DNA of 34,162 nucleotides from an uncultured Eubacteriales bacterium (GCA_949289455.1 CASEOA010000012.1:1-34162), one strand, 5' to 3'; shown: positions 8,663 to 16,759, counted from the stretch's first letter. Notes: generated by a model not told the origin, from the letters alone. Numbers and translations: made by a program.

Positions 8663-9985
8663 TTACTGATTGGCGGCCTCCGCCTTCTCCCCCTTGTCCT
8701 CCCGGAGGATCAGGCTGAGCACGACCGCAGTAATGGCCGTTCCAGGCACGCCGCTGAGGATGGTGGACACCCAGAAGGGGAAGGCGGCCAGGGCGTTGGC
8801 GGTCATGCTGAAGCCGATGCCCACGGCCAGGGAGGCGCCCACGATGGTGGTGGTGCGGGGAGTGAGCTTGCTGCTCATGATCACGGTCATGCCGGACACC
8901 AGAATGGTGCCGAAAGCAGTCAGGGCCACGCCGCCCAGCACGGGCTCAGGAATGGCGGAGAACACGGCACACAGCTTGGGGCACAGGCCGCACAGGGCAA
9001 CCACGACACCGGCGATAGCGGTAATATAGCGGCTGGTGACGCCGGAAACGCCGCACAGGCCGATGTTGGCGCTGCCGGAGATCACGGGCACATTGTTGAA
9101 CAGAGTGGAGAGGATGCTGCCGATGCCCTGGGCCAGAATACCGCCCCGGGTCTCTTTGCTGTTGGCCAGGCGGTTCTGTGCCAGCATGGCCGCCGTGGCC
9201 TGGTCGCCCATGAGCTCTACCAGCGCGAAGAAGCAGAGCACCGTGATGGTAACCGTGGGGCCAAGCTCAAATTCCAGGCCAAAGTGCAGAGGCTGAGGGG
9301 CGCGGAACCAGGGCTCGCTGGCAATACCAGAGAGATCCAGCTTCCCAAAGGCGGCGGCCACGCAGGACATCACCACAATGGCAATCAGGGGGGATGCCTT
9401 GGAGAGGAAATTCTTCCGGCCGTAGTGGTTCAGCACCAGCATGATGATAATCGTGCCTGCGGCCAGGAAAAGGTTGATGGGGTCGCCGTAGTCGGCGGAG
9501 CCGTCCCCGCCGGCACAATAGCCGATGCCCACGCCGCAGAGACTCAGGCCCAGAGCCGTGACCACGGAACCGGTGATATAGGGCTTGAAAATATGAGAAA
9601 GCTGCTTATGGAACACCGTCCAGAGCACGACGGTGACAATGCTGCCCACCAGGCAGGCACCGGTATAAGCCGCCAGCCCATATTGAGAGCCCAAAGCGAT
9701 GCCGGGGGCCACGAACACGAAGCTGCACTCCAGGGGGACGGGCAACCGGGCGCCCACCGGGCCGAAGCCGATCGTCTGGATAATGGTGGCAATACCGGTG
9801 ACCAGCAGACAGCCGGCCACCAGAATGGTGATCTCTGACGCGCTCAGTCCCACGCCGCTGCCAATGAGCAGGGGCACGGGCAGTACGTTGAATACCAGAA
9901 CGACAATCTGCTGGAGGCTGAGGGGGATGGACTCGCCGACGGGCGGGCACTCGTTCAGCGTGTATCCGGTTGGGATCTTTTTCAC
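8663..9985 (-). CDS. NCS2-family permease with altered substrate-binding signature
   Basis: A 440-aa NCS2-family carrier. It keeps ALVELMGD with the conserved Glu257, but the signature motif reads SGSANIGLCGVSG: where uracil carriers have Glu and xanthine/urate carriers Gln before the Asn, there is Ala306. That residue contacts the base in UraA and UapA, so this transporter should recognise a different or differently charged substrate. The rest of the protein (PLECSFVFV, RTTTIVGASLAVGIGFSM) is regular for the family. The gene follows a hairpin in the gap behind the cyclase gene and precedes the 8-oxoguanine-deaminase-like gene. GGAGG lies upstream of the ATG at 9985. Confidence 0.88.
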   Translation of the reverse strand: MKKIPTGYTLNECPPVGESIPLSLQQIVVLVFNVLPVPLLIGSGVGLSASEITILVAGCLLVTGIATIIQTIGFGPVGARLPVPLECSFVFVAPGIALGSQYGLAAYTGACLVGSIVTVVLWTVFHKQLSHIFKPYITGSVVTALGLSLCGVGIGYCAGGDGSADYGDPINLFLAAGTIIIMLVLNHYGRKNFLSKASPLIAIVVMSCVAAAFGKLDLSGIASEPWFRAPQPLHFGLEFELGPTVTITVLCFFALVELMGDQATAAMLAQNRLANSKETRGGILAQGIGSILSTLFNNVPVISGSANIGLCGVSGVTSRYITAIAGVVVALCGLCPKLCAVFSAIPEPVLGGVALTAFGTILVSGMTVIMSSKLTPRTTTIVGASLAVGIGFSMTANALAAFPFWVSTILSGVPGTAITAVVLSLILREDKGEKAEAANQ

Positions 9986-10030
9986 AGTTTTTCCTCCATT
10001 TCTCTCTAATTTCTGGCGTTTGCAATGCAG

Positions 10031-10073
10031 AAAGCCCAGGGAACAGCATTATGAAACTGTCGCCCTGGGCTTT
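10031..10073 (-). terminator. Hairpin in the gap between cyclase gene and permease gene
   Basis: Perfect 11-bp arms AAAGCCCAGGG (10031-10041) and its complement (10063-10073) enclose a loop that itself contains a short ACAG/CTGT pairing. On the minus strand it ends with only TTT, so termination is probably partial. It splits the first four genes from the permease and amidohydrolase genes. Confidence 0.5.
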
Positions 10074-10138
10074 CCTCATGCGGGATTTGGGTATGGTATT
10101 CTGGAGGTTCGGGTATTACAGTCTATCCGGATTCCGGC

Positions 10139-10939
10139 TTACACGTCGTCGAACCCGTCAAAGGCCACGATGCGGCTGATGCAGCTCTCGCCCTCCACCA
10201 GGCGCCAGGGGAAGCAGCCGATGACCACGCGCTTGTTGGACAGCTTGTCGATGTCGCCGCCCAGGCACTCGGCGTGGATGGCCTCGTAGGGCTTGCAGAA
10301 GAGCTCGATGTGCATGGCCTGGTAGTGCTCCGGCCAGGGGTAGACCTCGTTGAGGGTCTTGCCGTAACGCTCCTGGAAGATCTTGTCGCACTTCTCAGCC
10401 TCCATGGGCTCCCAGTCACGGATCTTGGTGTTCATGGGGTGGTCGGCGGAGCCGCAGTCCACGCCGATCCACTTGATCTTCTTCTCGCGGACCCACTGGA
10501 TGAAGTCCAGAGAAGGGCCGGGGTGGCGGAGCATATAGCGGCGCTCATCGGCGGTGGGGGAGTCCCAGCCGTAGATGTGATAGCCGGTGTTGATGATCAG
10601 GATGTCGCCTTCCTTGACCTCTACCCGCTTCTCGATGTCCTCGGCGGTGTAGATGCCGAAGTCCTCCATCTGATCCCGCAGATCCACCACCACGCCGGGG
10701 GCGCAGAGCTTGGTCAGCTCCAGGGAGGCGATGTCGCGGCCGGCGGTGTCAAAGTGCAGAGGGCCGTCCAGGTGGGTGCCCACGTGGTTGGAGTGCGTGA
10801 TCAGCTGGCCGTTGGCGCCGTTGGGGGCCAGGCGCTTGAAGAACTTCATCTGCAGGGGCTCATAGGTGGGCCAGGGGGGCGTATTGATGCCCAGGGGGAT
10901 GGTGAGATCGTACATTTTGATGTCAGACCACTTGCTCAT
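10139..10939 (-). CDS. Cyclase-family metal-dependent hydrolase (isatin hydrolase / kynurenine formamidase type)
   Basis: A 266-aa protein of the cyclase family (PF04199), whose members include bacterial kynurenine formamidase and isatin hydrolase, enzymes that hydrolyse an amide, in isatin hydrolase a ring amide. The diagnostic HxGTHxDxPxH metal motif is complete at residues 52-62 (His52, His56, Asp58, His62). Length matches the family. AGGT-type ribosome site lies 7-12 bases before the ATG at 10939. The gene directly follows the DUF1116 gene, so it is cotranscribed with the carbamoyltransferase proteins. There are no tryptophan-catabolism genes nearby, which argues against a kynurenine role. 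I infer it opens a cyclic imide so that a carbamoyl group becomes available to the next enzyme. Confidence 0.87.
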   Translation of the reverse strand: MSKWSDIKMYDLTIPLGINTPPWPTYEPLQMKFFKRLAPNGANGQLITHSNHVGTHLDGPLHFDTAGRDIASLELTKLCAPGVVVDLRDQMEDFGIYTAEDIEKRVEVKEGDILIINTGYHIYGWDSPTADERRYMLRHPGPSLDFIQWVREKKIKWIGVDCGSADHPMNTKIRDWEPMEAEKCDKIFQERYGKTLNEVYPWPEHYQAMHIELFCKPYEAIHAECLGGDIDKLSNKRVVIGCFPWRLVEGESCISRIVAFDGFDDV

Positions 10940-10993
10940 AAGAATACCTCCATTTGTTTTAAGCGGTTTGGTTTGTGAATGAGTGGAATATGC

Positions 10994-12418
10994 TCAACCC
11001 CAGGCCTCGGCGCAGGAGGCGATGGCCTTGGTGAAGCAGCCCTCGGGGGGATTGACCAGACCGGCGCCGATCTGTCCCACGCCGTAGTCCTTGTGGGCGA
11101 TGCCGGTGTTGATGATGGGACGGATGCCGGTCTCGATGACCTTCATAATGTCGATGCCGGTGGCGCTGCCCCGGAAGTCCAGGACGGGGATCTTGTAGGC
11201 ATTGCCCTCGCCCACGGTGATCTCATACATCTGGGAGGAGTAGTTGATGGCGTCCTGCACCTGCCCGCCCACGAACTGGACAATGGCGGGAGAGGCAGCC
11301 ATGCAGAAGCCACCGATGCCGGTAGTCTCGGTGATGCAGCTGTCGCCCACGTCCCGGTTGGCGTCCTTCTCGGTGAAGCCGGGGAAGTAGAGGCCGCGGA
11401 TGAACTCCGAGGGGGCGGTGAACCACTGATCCTTGCCCAGGCCGGCGATGCGGATGCCGAACTCCGTGCCGTTGCGGCACATGGTGGCCACCACGGTGCT
11501 GTAGGGAATGTCGAAGATGGCGTCCATGGTGCTCTTGCAGGCGGGCATGGTCAGGTTGAGGAACACGTGGTCGTTGTCGTTGAGGAACTTGAAGGCGGCC
11601 GCCTGCTGTTCCTTGGGGAAGTGGGTGTTGTAGATGTCCTGGGCGATCTCCCGCAGGAGCAGGGACGTGCCGGCCTTGTTCCGATTGTGGCCCTCGTCGC
11701 CCATCTGGAGAGCCTGCGCGATCATGACCTTCAGGTCGATCTCGCCGTGGAGCTCCAGGGCCTCCTTCAGTACGGGGTAGTACACCTCCCGCATCCGATG
11801 CAGGCGGTCAAACACCTCCTGGTCGCAGGCGCCGAAGCGGAGCACCTTGCCCAGGCCCTCGTTCATGGTGCAGTAGGCGTCAATGCCGAAGGTCTTGTTC
11901 ACCACGTGCCACACGGGCATGGAGTAGGTGACGATGCCTGCCATGGGGCCCACCGCGTTGTGGTGGTGGCAGGGGGAGAAGGTGATCTTCCCGCTGGCGG
12001 CCAGCTCCTCCGCCTCCTTCAGGTCCTTGGCCAGGCCCTCGTAGATCAGGCCGCCCATCACAGCGCCCCGGACAGGGCCGCACATGTTCTCCCAGGTCAC
12101 CGGCGGGCCGGCGTGGAGAATGGTGGTGGGGGTCATGCCGGGGATGGCCTCGCCGGCGGTGGACATGCCCACCAGCACGGGCTGGGCGGACAGGATGCGG
12201 GAGAGAGCCTCCTGGTTGGCCGCCTGGATCTTCTCATACAGCTCCGGCTGCTTCAGCTTGCGCAGATAGCCGGCAATCTTCTTGTCTCCGCCGGCGATGG
12301 GCTTCCAGTCCACGTGGACGGCGGGCTTGTCCTGCTTGACCAGATCCTGATAGAAGGACTCGATGCCGAAGTTGACTACGTTCAGTTTTTGTTCAAACAG
12401 CTCGTTAACCTTGCTCAT
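10994..12418 (-). CDS. allG: DUF1116 protein, oxamate-carbamoyltransferase subunit type (AllG/YlbE homologue)
   Basis: A 474-aa DUF1116 protein, homologous to E. coli YlbE, now called AllG, one of three proteins needed for oxamate carbamoyltransferase. Recognisable blocks are PVLVGMSTAGEAIPGM, ENMCGPVRGAVMGGLI, SPCHHHNAVGPMAG (three adjacent His at 151-153) and the AYCTMNEGLGKVLRFG segment. The start is the ATG at 12418 with GGAGG 7 bases upstream; a TTG at 12424 is too close to that site. It follows fdrA by 19 bases. Expected role is phosphorolysis of a carbamoylated amide to carbamoyl phosphate together with FdrA and the DUF2877 protein. The true substrate may differ from oxalurate because the pathway around it differs from allantoin breakdown. 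Confidence 0.88.
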   Translation of the reverse strand: MSKVNELFEQKLNVVNFGIESFYQDLVKQDKPAVHVDWKPIAGGDKKIAGYLRKLKQPELYEKIQAANQEALSRILSAQPVLVGMSTAGEAIPGMTPTTILHAGPPVTWENMCGPVRGAVMGGLIYEGLAKDLKEAEELAASGKITFSPCHHHNAVGPMAGIVTYSMPVWHVVNKTFGIDAYCTMNEGLGKVLRFGACDQEVFDRLHRMREVYYPVLKEALELHGEIDLKVMIAQALQMGDEGHNRNKAGTSLLLREIAQDIYNTHFPKEQQAAAFKFLNDNDHVFLNLTMPACKSTMDAIFDIPYSTVVATMCRNGTEFGIRIAGLGKDQWFTAPSEFIRGLYFPGFTEKDANRDVGDSCITETTGIGGFCMAASPAIVQFVGGQVQDAINYSSQMYEITVGEGNAYKIPVLDFRGSATGIDIMKVIETGIRPIINTGIAHKDYGVGQIGAGLVNPPEGCFTKAIASCAEAWG

Positions 12419-12437
12419 TTCCAAACCTCCTGACGGA

Positions 12438-13994
12438 TTACAGTCTGCGCAGGATCAGCTGCGCGAAGCGGGTGGCCTGGGCGTTGGTGGGCAGGACGAT
12501 GGCCCCGGCGTCCGCCAGCTTCATCTGGGTGGCGGAACGGCTCTGGGGGTCGCCCTCGGTGCCGCAGACAGAGGCCACCACGGCCAGATGACGGCCGTTC
12601 TTGGAGGCCTCGGCCTTGGCCGCCCGGATGGCGTCAGCCAAGTCGGCGGCGGGATCCTCATGTGAGCCGTAGCCGATCACACAGTCCACCAGAACCACAG
12701 CCGCCTCGGGGTCGGACGCCTCCTGTACCACCCGCTCGGCGCGGAGGGAGGGGTCGATCATGGGGTGGGGACGGCCCACAGTGAAGGCGTCGTCGCCGAA
12801 ATCTAAGAAGGTGTGGCGGACGGACGCAGCAGTGCGGGCGTTCTCCAGGTTGTCCTCCGGGTTCAGGGGAATGTTGGACTGGATGTGGCCCAGCTCGCCG
12901 ATGAGCAGCTTCATGGCCTCGTCGCAGAGCGTGCCGCCGGTATAGAGACCGCGAATGTACTTCTGGGTAGGAGCCATTTTGGCCACCTCGGCAGCCGCCA
13001 TCTGCTCGGCCTGCTGGACGCCCATGGAGAAGGTGTCGAAGGTCTCCGGCGTTTCGCCCTTGGAGAGGGCCACGGCCTTGTGGGCGCAGTCCTCCAGGGA
13101 GCAGGCCGCCACCAGGCCCCGCTTCTCGATCTCGGTGGGGTCGCCGCCGATGAAGCAAACCACCACAGGCTTACCGCCGGCGGCTGCCTGATCCAGGATC
13201 TGGGCCGCGATTTCAGGTGCGGGGGGCTTGGAGACCATGGCGATGACCTTGGTCTTGGGATCGTTGATGAGCGCATCCAGGCAGAGCTTCATCATGGTGC
13301 CGCCAATTTCCTTGCGCAGATCCCGGCCGCCGGTACCCAGCAGCTGGGAGATACCGCCGCCCAGTTGGTCGATGATACAGGACACCTCCTGGGCGCCGGT
13401 GCCGGAGGCGCACACCATGCCGATGTCGCCGCTCTTGACCACGTTGGCGAAGGCCAGGGGGACATGGTTGATGATGGCGGTGCCGCAGTCGGGGCCCATC
13501 ATCAGCAGCTCCTTGGCCGCGGCGTTCTCCTTGAGCTCCTTCTCCTCCTCGATGGTCACGTTGTCGCTGAACAGCATCACATTGATGTTGTGGTCCAGGC
13601 AGTTCTGCGCCACACCGGCGGCGTGACGGCCGGGCACGGAGATGATGGCCATGTTCAGATCGGGGTTGACCTTCAGCGCGCCCTCCAGCGTAGGCGGGAA
13701 GTAGTCGCTCTTGCCCTTGGACGCCTTCTTGCTGAGCAGCTCATCCACCTTGGCCACAGCGGCGGCAAAGGCCTCGTCGCTGTCGCAGTCGGCGGCCACA
13801 AAGAAGTCGTTGGCGGTGACCTCCTCAAAGCCGGGGGTTGCCAGGTGCAGGGCCTTTACCAGCTCCTGGTTCAGGTCGGTGCCCATGCCCACCAGCGCCT
13901 CGTTGACCCCGTCCACAGTCTTGACCTCCTTGGAGATGATCATCAGGGTCACCGAGTCGTAGTACGTGTTCTTGCGAACCTCAAGTTTCTTCAA
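12438..13994 (-). CDS. fdrA: FdrA (AllF) protein, succinyl-CoA-synthetase-like carbamoyltransferase subunit
   Basis: A 518-aa FdrA homologue, full length. The protein has a CoA-binding-like Rossmann part (about residues 100-270, with ISVPGRHAAG, MMGPDCGTAI and ASGTGAQEVSC) followed by ligase-type flavodoxin-like parts (VVVCFIGGDP, IRGLYTGGTLCDEAM, VLVDCVIGYGSH). In E. coli FdrA is part of oxamate carbamoyltransferase with the DUF1116 and DUF2877 proteins, all present here in one operon. The start codon is TTG at 13994, supported by GGAGGGA ending 6 bases upstream (14007-14001); the first codons overlap the end of the DUF2877 gene by 14 bases, suggesting coupled translation. A rare TTG start may hold down FdrA output. 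Cytoplasmic. Confidence 0.92.
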   Translation of the reverse strand: MKKLEVRKNTYYDSVTLMIISKEVKTVDGVNEALVGMGTDLNQELVKALHLATPGFEEVTANDFFVAADCDSDEAFAAAVAKVDELLSKKASKGKSDYFPPTLEGALKVNPDLNMAIISVPGRHAAGVAQNCLDHNINVMLFSDNVTIEEEKELKENAAAKELLMMGPDCGTAIINHVPLAFANVVKSGDIGMVCASGTGAQEVSCIIDQLGGGISQLLGTGGRDLRKEIGGTMMKLCLDALINDPKTKVIAMVSKPPAPEIAAQILDQAAAGGKPVVVCFIGGDPTEIEKRGLVAACSLEDCAHKAVALSKGETPETFDTFSMGVQQAEQMAAAEVAKMAPTQKYIRGLYTGGTLCDEAMKLLIGELGHIQSNIPLNPEDNLENARTAASVRHTFLDFGDDAFTVGRPHPMIDPSLRAERVVQEASDPEAAVVLVDCVIGYGSHEDPAADLADAIRAAKAEASKNGRHLAVVASVCGTEGDPQSRSATQMKLADAGAIVLPTNAQATRFAQLILRRL

Positions 13995-14838
13995 GTCGTT
14001 TCCCTCCAGTTAAATTGGTGTCCAGAAGTCCAAAATAGAAGCCTGTCAGAAAATCACATCCAGAGCTGCTCCCGAAGCTAGCCACCCGCTCCATCGCGGT
14101 TAACCGTTCCGCCTCCCCGCCGCCGCAGCAGAGGCAACGCTTCAACGCCAGGATGTCCTCGGAAAAATACCCTTTCCCCGCCCAGCGGAGCAGGTTTGCG
14201 CTGATGTCGTTGGTGGCTTCCGCCGCCGTTTCCGCCAGGAGAGCGGCCGTTCCATCCCTCCGAAAAGCAGACGGAAGGGCGGCCAGGTAGCCGCACAGCC
14301 AGTCGTCCGAGGAGGGGGTCAGGCCGGGCCCACAACCGGCGATCCGGCGCGCCGCCTGGCGCGCCCCGTCGGCTCCGTCAGTCCAGACCACCCGTCGGAA
14401 GGCCAGCAGCCTAGGGGACAGAAATTCGGCCCAGGGGTTATCCACCTCCTGAAAAGCCAGACAAACCAGCCCGGTGCCCCGGCGTCCGGAGAGAAAGTCC
14501 AGAACGGGTCGCTCACTCCCTGGCAGTGGAAGGGCCTCGTCGAGCCACAGTTCCAGCCTCTGCGCCTGCTGAAACGAGATCAGCTTGGCGCGATCCGCGA
14601 AAATGCCGTCCCGCCCAACGGTCAGAGAATACGCACCCAGCCGGGAGAAGTCCATCGCCCGCTCCAGCACTACTGAGCCCGGTTGCAGCCCCTTTCCGGG
14701 GGAAAGCAAGGTGAGCATCCCGGCGCCGGCAGACAGGTTGGCGGCGTGCTGAAAGGCGGAGTGGAGCGATGCGGGGCACGGCTCCTGATCCAGGGAGCGC
14801 CACAGCGACGCACAGATTTTTATCGCTCTGACCGGCAT
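13981..14838 (-). CDS. allH: DUF2877 protein, oxamate-carbamoyltransferase subunit type (AllH/YlbF homologue)
   Basis: A 285-aa DUF2877 protein, homologous to E. coli YlbF (AllH), the third member of the oxamate-carbamoyltransferase set. The family hallmark GxGPGLTPSxDD is present as GCGPGLTPSSDD, and the C-terminal SSGCDFLTGFYFG block matches the family's second conserved patch. The start is the ATG at 14838 (MPVRAIK), with GGGAGG 7 bases upstream; the frame stays open up to 14916 but has no suitable site there and the shorter form matches family length. First gene of the minus-strand operon, about 125 bases behind a likely promoter. Confidence 0.85.
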   Translation of the reverse strand: MPVRAIKICASLWRSLDQEPCPASLHSAFQHAANLSAGAGMLTLLSPGKGLQPGSVVLERAMDFSRLGAYSLTVGRDGIFADRAKLISFQQAQRLELWLDEALPLPGSERPVLDFLSGRRGTGLVCLAFQEVDNPWAEFLSPRLLAFRRVVWTDGADGARQAARRIAGCGPGLTPSSDDWLCGYLAALPSAFRRDGTAALLAETAAEATNDISANLLRWAGKGYFSEDILALKRCLCCGGGEAERLTAMERVASFGSSSGCDFLTGFYFGLLDTNLTGGKRLEET

Positions 14839-14884
14839 CCCTGCACCTCCCATTTCCCATCGTTCCGGTGTGGTTCCGACAGTC

Positions 14885-14908
14885 AAAACCCGGCGGCAGT
14901 TCCCGCCG
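14885..14908 (-). promoter_or_regulatory. Possible leader attenuator hairpin before the catabolic operon
   Basis: In the untranslated leader, arms CGGCGG/CCGCCG (14903-14908 and 14891-14896) form a 6-bp GC stem with a 6-base loop, followed on the minus strand by GGTTTT. This is a weak terminator-like structure between the promoter and the first gene. It might be a transcription attenuator, or chance in GC-rich DNA. Confidence 0.25.
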
Positions 14909-14969
14909 CACATCACCTCCGGTTGTGGTTATTTCCAGTTGAATTTTCCTTTGCCTTGTTACAATCCAC

Positions 14970-14998
14970 ATTATAGAAGCCGGTATTGGACGGTTCTA
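14970..14998 (-). promoter_or_regulatory. Likely promoter of the minus-strand catabolic operon
   Basis: On the minus strand a perfect TATAAT (14975-14970) lies 17 bases from a poor -35 (TAGAAC, 14998-14993). A weak -35 with a perfect -10 suits an activated promoter. It sits back to back with the regulator's promoter, so a PucR-type protein binding in between could act on both. Confidence 0.45.
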
Positions 14999-15000
14999 TA

Positions 15001-15029
15001 TTGACATTTTACAAATGCACTTTTATAAT
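15001..15029 (+). promoter_or_regulatory. Consensus sigma-70 promoter of the PucR-family regulator
   Basis: TTGACA at 15001-15006 and TATAAT at 15024-15029 with exactly 17 bases between: both boxes match the consensus fully. Transcription would start near 15036, about 30 bases before the regulator's ATG. Confidence 0.75.
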
Positions 15030-15065
15030 TTTGTCAGAATTTTTCCAGCGCAGGAGATGGGTATC

Positions 15066-16688
15066 ATGACAGAGATTGAGGAGATTTCATACTTTCCGGA
15101 GGTGTCCGAGGTCATCAGCCTTCCGGTGCTCCACGGCGCCAGGCTGCTGGGCGGAAGCGCAGGTCTGAACCGAACTGTGGAGGGCATCAACCTAAGCGAC
15201 ACGCCGGAGTATTACAAATGGCTCAGCAAGGGGGAACTGATGGCCACCACCTGCTATGCCATCCACGATGATCCGAAAGCGGTGCGGGCCTTCCTCCCCA
15301 ATCTGGCGGAAAAGGGGATCTCCGCCGTCTGCATCAAGCCGGCCCAGTACCTCAAGGAGATCCCGCCCTTCATGGTGGAGCAGGCCGATGCCTATGGGCT
15401 TCCACTTTTGGAATTACCCGCCGAGGTTCAGCTCTCCGAGCTGACCAAAGGCGTCTCCGACGAGCTGCTGCGCCGCCAGACCGCCCTGCTGCGCAGCACC
15501 CTCCAGGTCAATGAGATGCTCACCCGCACCATCATCGAGGGGGCGGGTCTTCCGGACATCGCCCGGATGATCTCCGAGCTGGCCGGAACCTCTGTTTTGA
15601 TCCTGGACAACATCAACCATCGCAAGGCCCTGGCTGTTGCCAAGAGAGATCAGAATGTACTGGGCGTCCTTTCCCAGGAGAAGGCAATCAGCGCGGTGGT
15701 TGCCAATGCCCGGGTACACGAGCTGGAGGTAGGCGGGCACTCTTTCGGCTATTTATACCTCTACAGCTTTGACCACAGCACCTACCTCCAGAACGACATT
15801 TTGCACCAGATCCTCCAGACCATCCCCCTGGAGATCTCCCGGGAGCGTTCCGTGCAGGAGCGCAGTGACGACGGCTTTATCGCCTATCTGCGGCACATCT
15901 TCTCCGACCCGATCACCGACGAGGGCTCCGAGCGCCTGCGGGCCGCGGAATACGGCCTGAACCTGGAGTACAGCCACATGCTGCTCCAGCTGGAGGTGGT
16001 GGAGCAGGACGCCTCCGGCGGCCACTATGCGGTGGAGTTCCAGCGCACCCTGCTGACCAGCGACCTGCTCTCCATGCTCACCAACCTGGCCCTCTCTCCC
16101 CGGCTGCTCCCCCTGGTGGACGGCTTCCTGGTGATGATGAGCGCCCCGGCCAACAGTGTGGATCTCAACCACCTCTCCGCCCGCTTCCCGGAGTATCTCC
16201 GCTCCCTGACACGGGAATATCCGGCCCTGCGCCTCACCGGCGGCTGCGGCAGGCCCCACACCGGCCTGGATGGCCTGATCCTCAGCCGGCGGGAGGCGGA
16301 GATCGCCCTGCGTGCCGCCGCCGGCCGAGACGGTGTCCTGCTGCGCTTTGAGGATCTGGGCGTGCTGCGCCTGATCTACGCCAAGGATACCGAGGCGGAG
16401 ATCGACCACTTTGTCCGGGAGAAGCTGGGGGAGCTGGTGGACGCCTCCCACCCCCGCAACGCCGAACTGCTGAGGACTCTGTCCTCCTATTTCGACAACT
16501 TCGGCAACGTCAAGCGGATGAGCGAGGAGCTGTTTACCCACTACAACACCGTGGCCTACCGGCTGAAGAACGTGCAGGAGCTCACCGGGGCCGATTTCCG
16601 CAAGGCCACGGACCGCTTCGAGGTGGAGCTGGCCCTCTATCTGTACGACTTCCAGAAGCGGCAGCGGGAGGAATTGGGCGGCAAATAA
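15066..16688 (+). CDS. PucR-family transcriptional regulator
   Basis: A 540-aa regulator of the PucR/CdaR type. The N-terminal part (about residues 15-135) is a PucR ligand-sensing domain (begins near VISLPVLHGARLLGG), the middle is a GGDEF-like regulatory region, and the C-terminus (about 475-530) carries the PucR-type helix-turn-helix, with the diagnostic order LLRTLSSYFDNFGNVK then HYNTVAYRLKNVQELTG. In Bacillus subtilis PucR controls purine catabolism. The ATG at 15066 is chosen because AGGAGATGG precedes it; an in-frame ATG at 15057 lies inside that site. It is divergent from the catabolic operon and ends before a strong terminator, so it most likely senses a pathway intermediate and controls the minus-strand operon. 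Confidence 0.9.
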   Translation: MTEIEEISYFPEVSEVISLPVLHGARLLGGSAGLNRTVEGINLSDTPEYYKWLSKGELMATTCYAIHDDPKAVRAFLPNLAEKGISAVCIKPAQYLKEIPPFMVEQADAYGLPLLELPAEVQLSELTKGVSDELLRRQTALLRSTLQVNEMLTRTIIEGAGLPDIARMISELAGTSVLILDNINHRKALAVAKRDQNVLGVLSQEKAISAVVANARVHELEVGGHSFGYLYLYSFDHSTYLQNDILHQILQTIPLEISRERSVQERSDDGFIAYLRHIFSDPITDEGSERLRAAEYGLNLEYSHMLLQLEVVEQDASGGHYAVEFQRTLLTSDLLSMLTNLALSPRLLPLVDGFLVMMSAPANSVDLNHLSARFPEYLRSLTREYPALRLTGGCGRPHTGLDGLILSRREAEIALRAAAGRDGVLLRFEDLGVLRLIYAKDTEAEIDHFVREKLGELVDASHPRNAELLRTLSSYFDNFGNVKRMSEELFTHYNTVAYRLKNVQELTGADFRKATDRFEVELALYLYDFQKRQREELGGK

Positions 16689-16705
16689 GTACATAGATAT
16701 CAGCA

Positions 16706-16752
16706 CAAACAGGGCGGGGTCCTTCCGAAACGGAAGGGCCCCGCCCTGTTTG
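16706..16752. terminator. Bidirectional terminator between convergent genes
   Basis: A very long stem: 14 bp (CAAACAGGGCGGGG and complement) plus 7 bp (CCTTCCG and complement) joined by one T-G pair, with a 3-base AAA loop. It lies between the regulator (plus) and the nitroreductase (minus) and can serve both. Confidence 0.85.
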
Positions 16753-16759
16753 CGCCATT

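Noticed and set aside
10139-10939. Kynurenine formamidase role for the cyclase-family gene
   Set aside because: No tryptophan dioxygenase or kynureninase gene nearby, and the operon deals with nucleobase-like compounds.
10979-14081. Two long plus-strand frames opposite DUF1116 and FdrA
   Set aside because: Antisense shadows with biased composition; the minus-strand genes have family blocks and ribosome sites.
661-14838. The known gut purine/urate degradation cluster (xanthine dehydrogenase, SsnA, YgeX, YgeY, YgeW, HyuA)
   Set aside because: Only a distant SsnA-type relative and a carbamate kinase are shared; no molybdenum hydroxylase, diaminopropionate lyase or hydantoinase is present.
661-14838. 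Reductive pyrimidine breakdown (dihydropyrimidine dehydrogenase, dihydropyrimidinase, beta-ureidopropionase)
   Set aside because: None of these three genes is found in the window.
14839-15000. Purine or other known riboswitch in the leader of the catabolic operon
   Set aside because: I looked for the conserved three-way junction and loop words of purine riboswitches and saw none; only a small GC hairpin is present.
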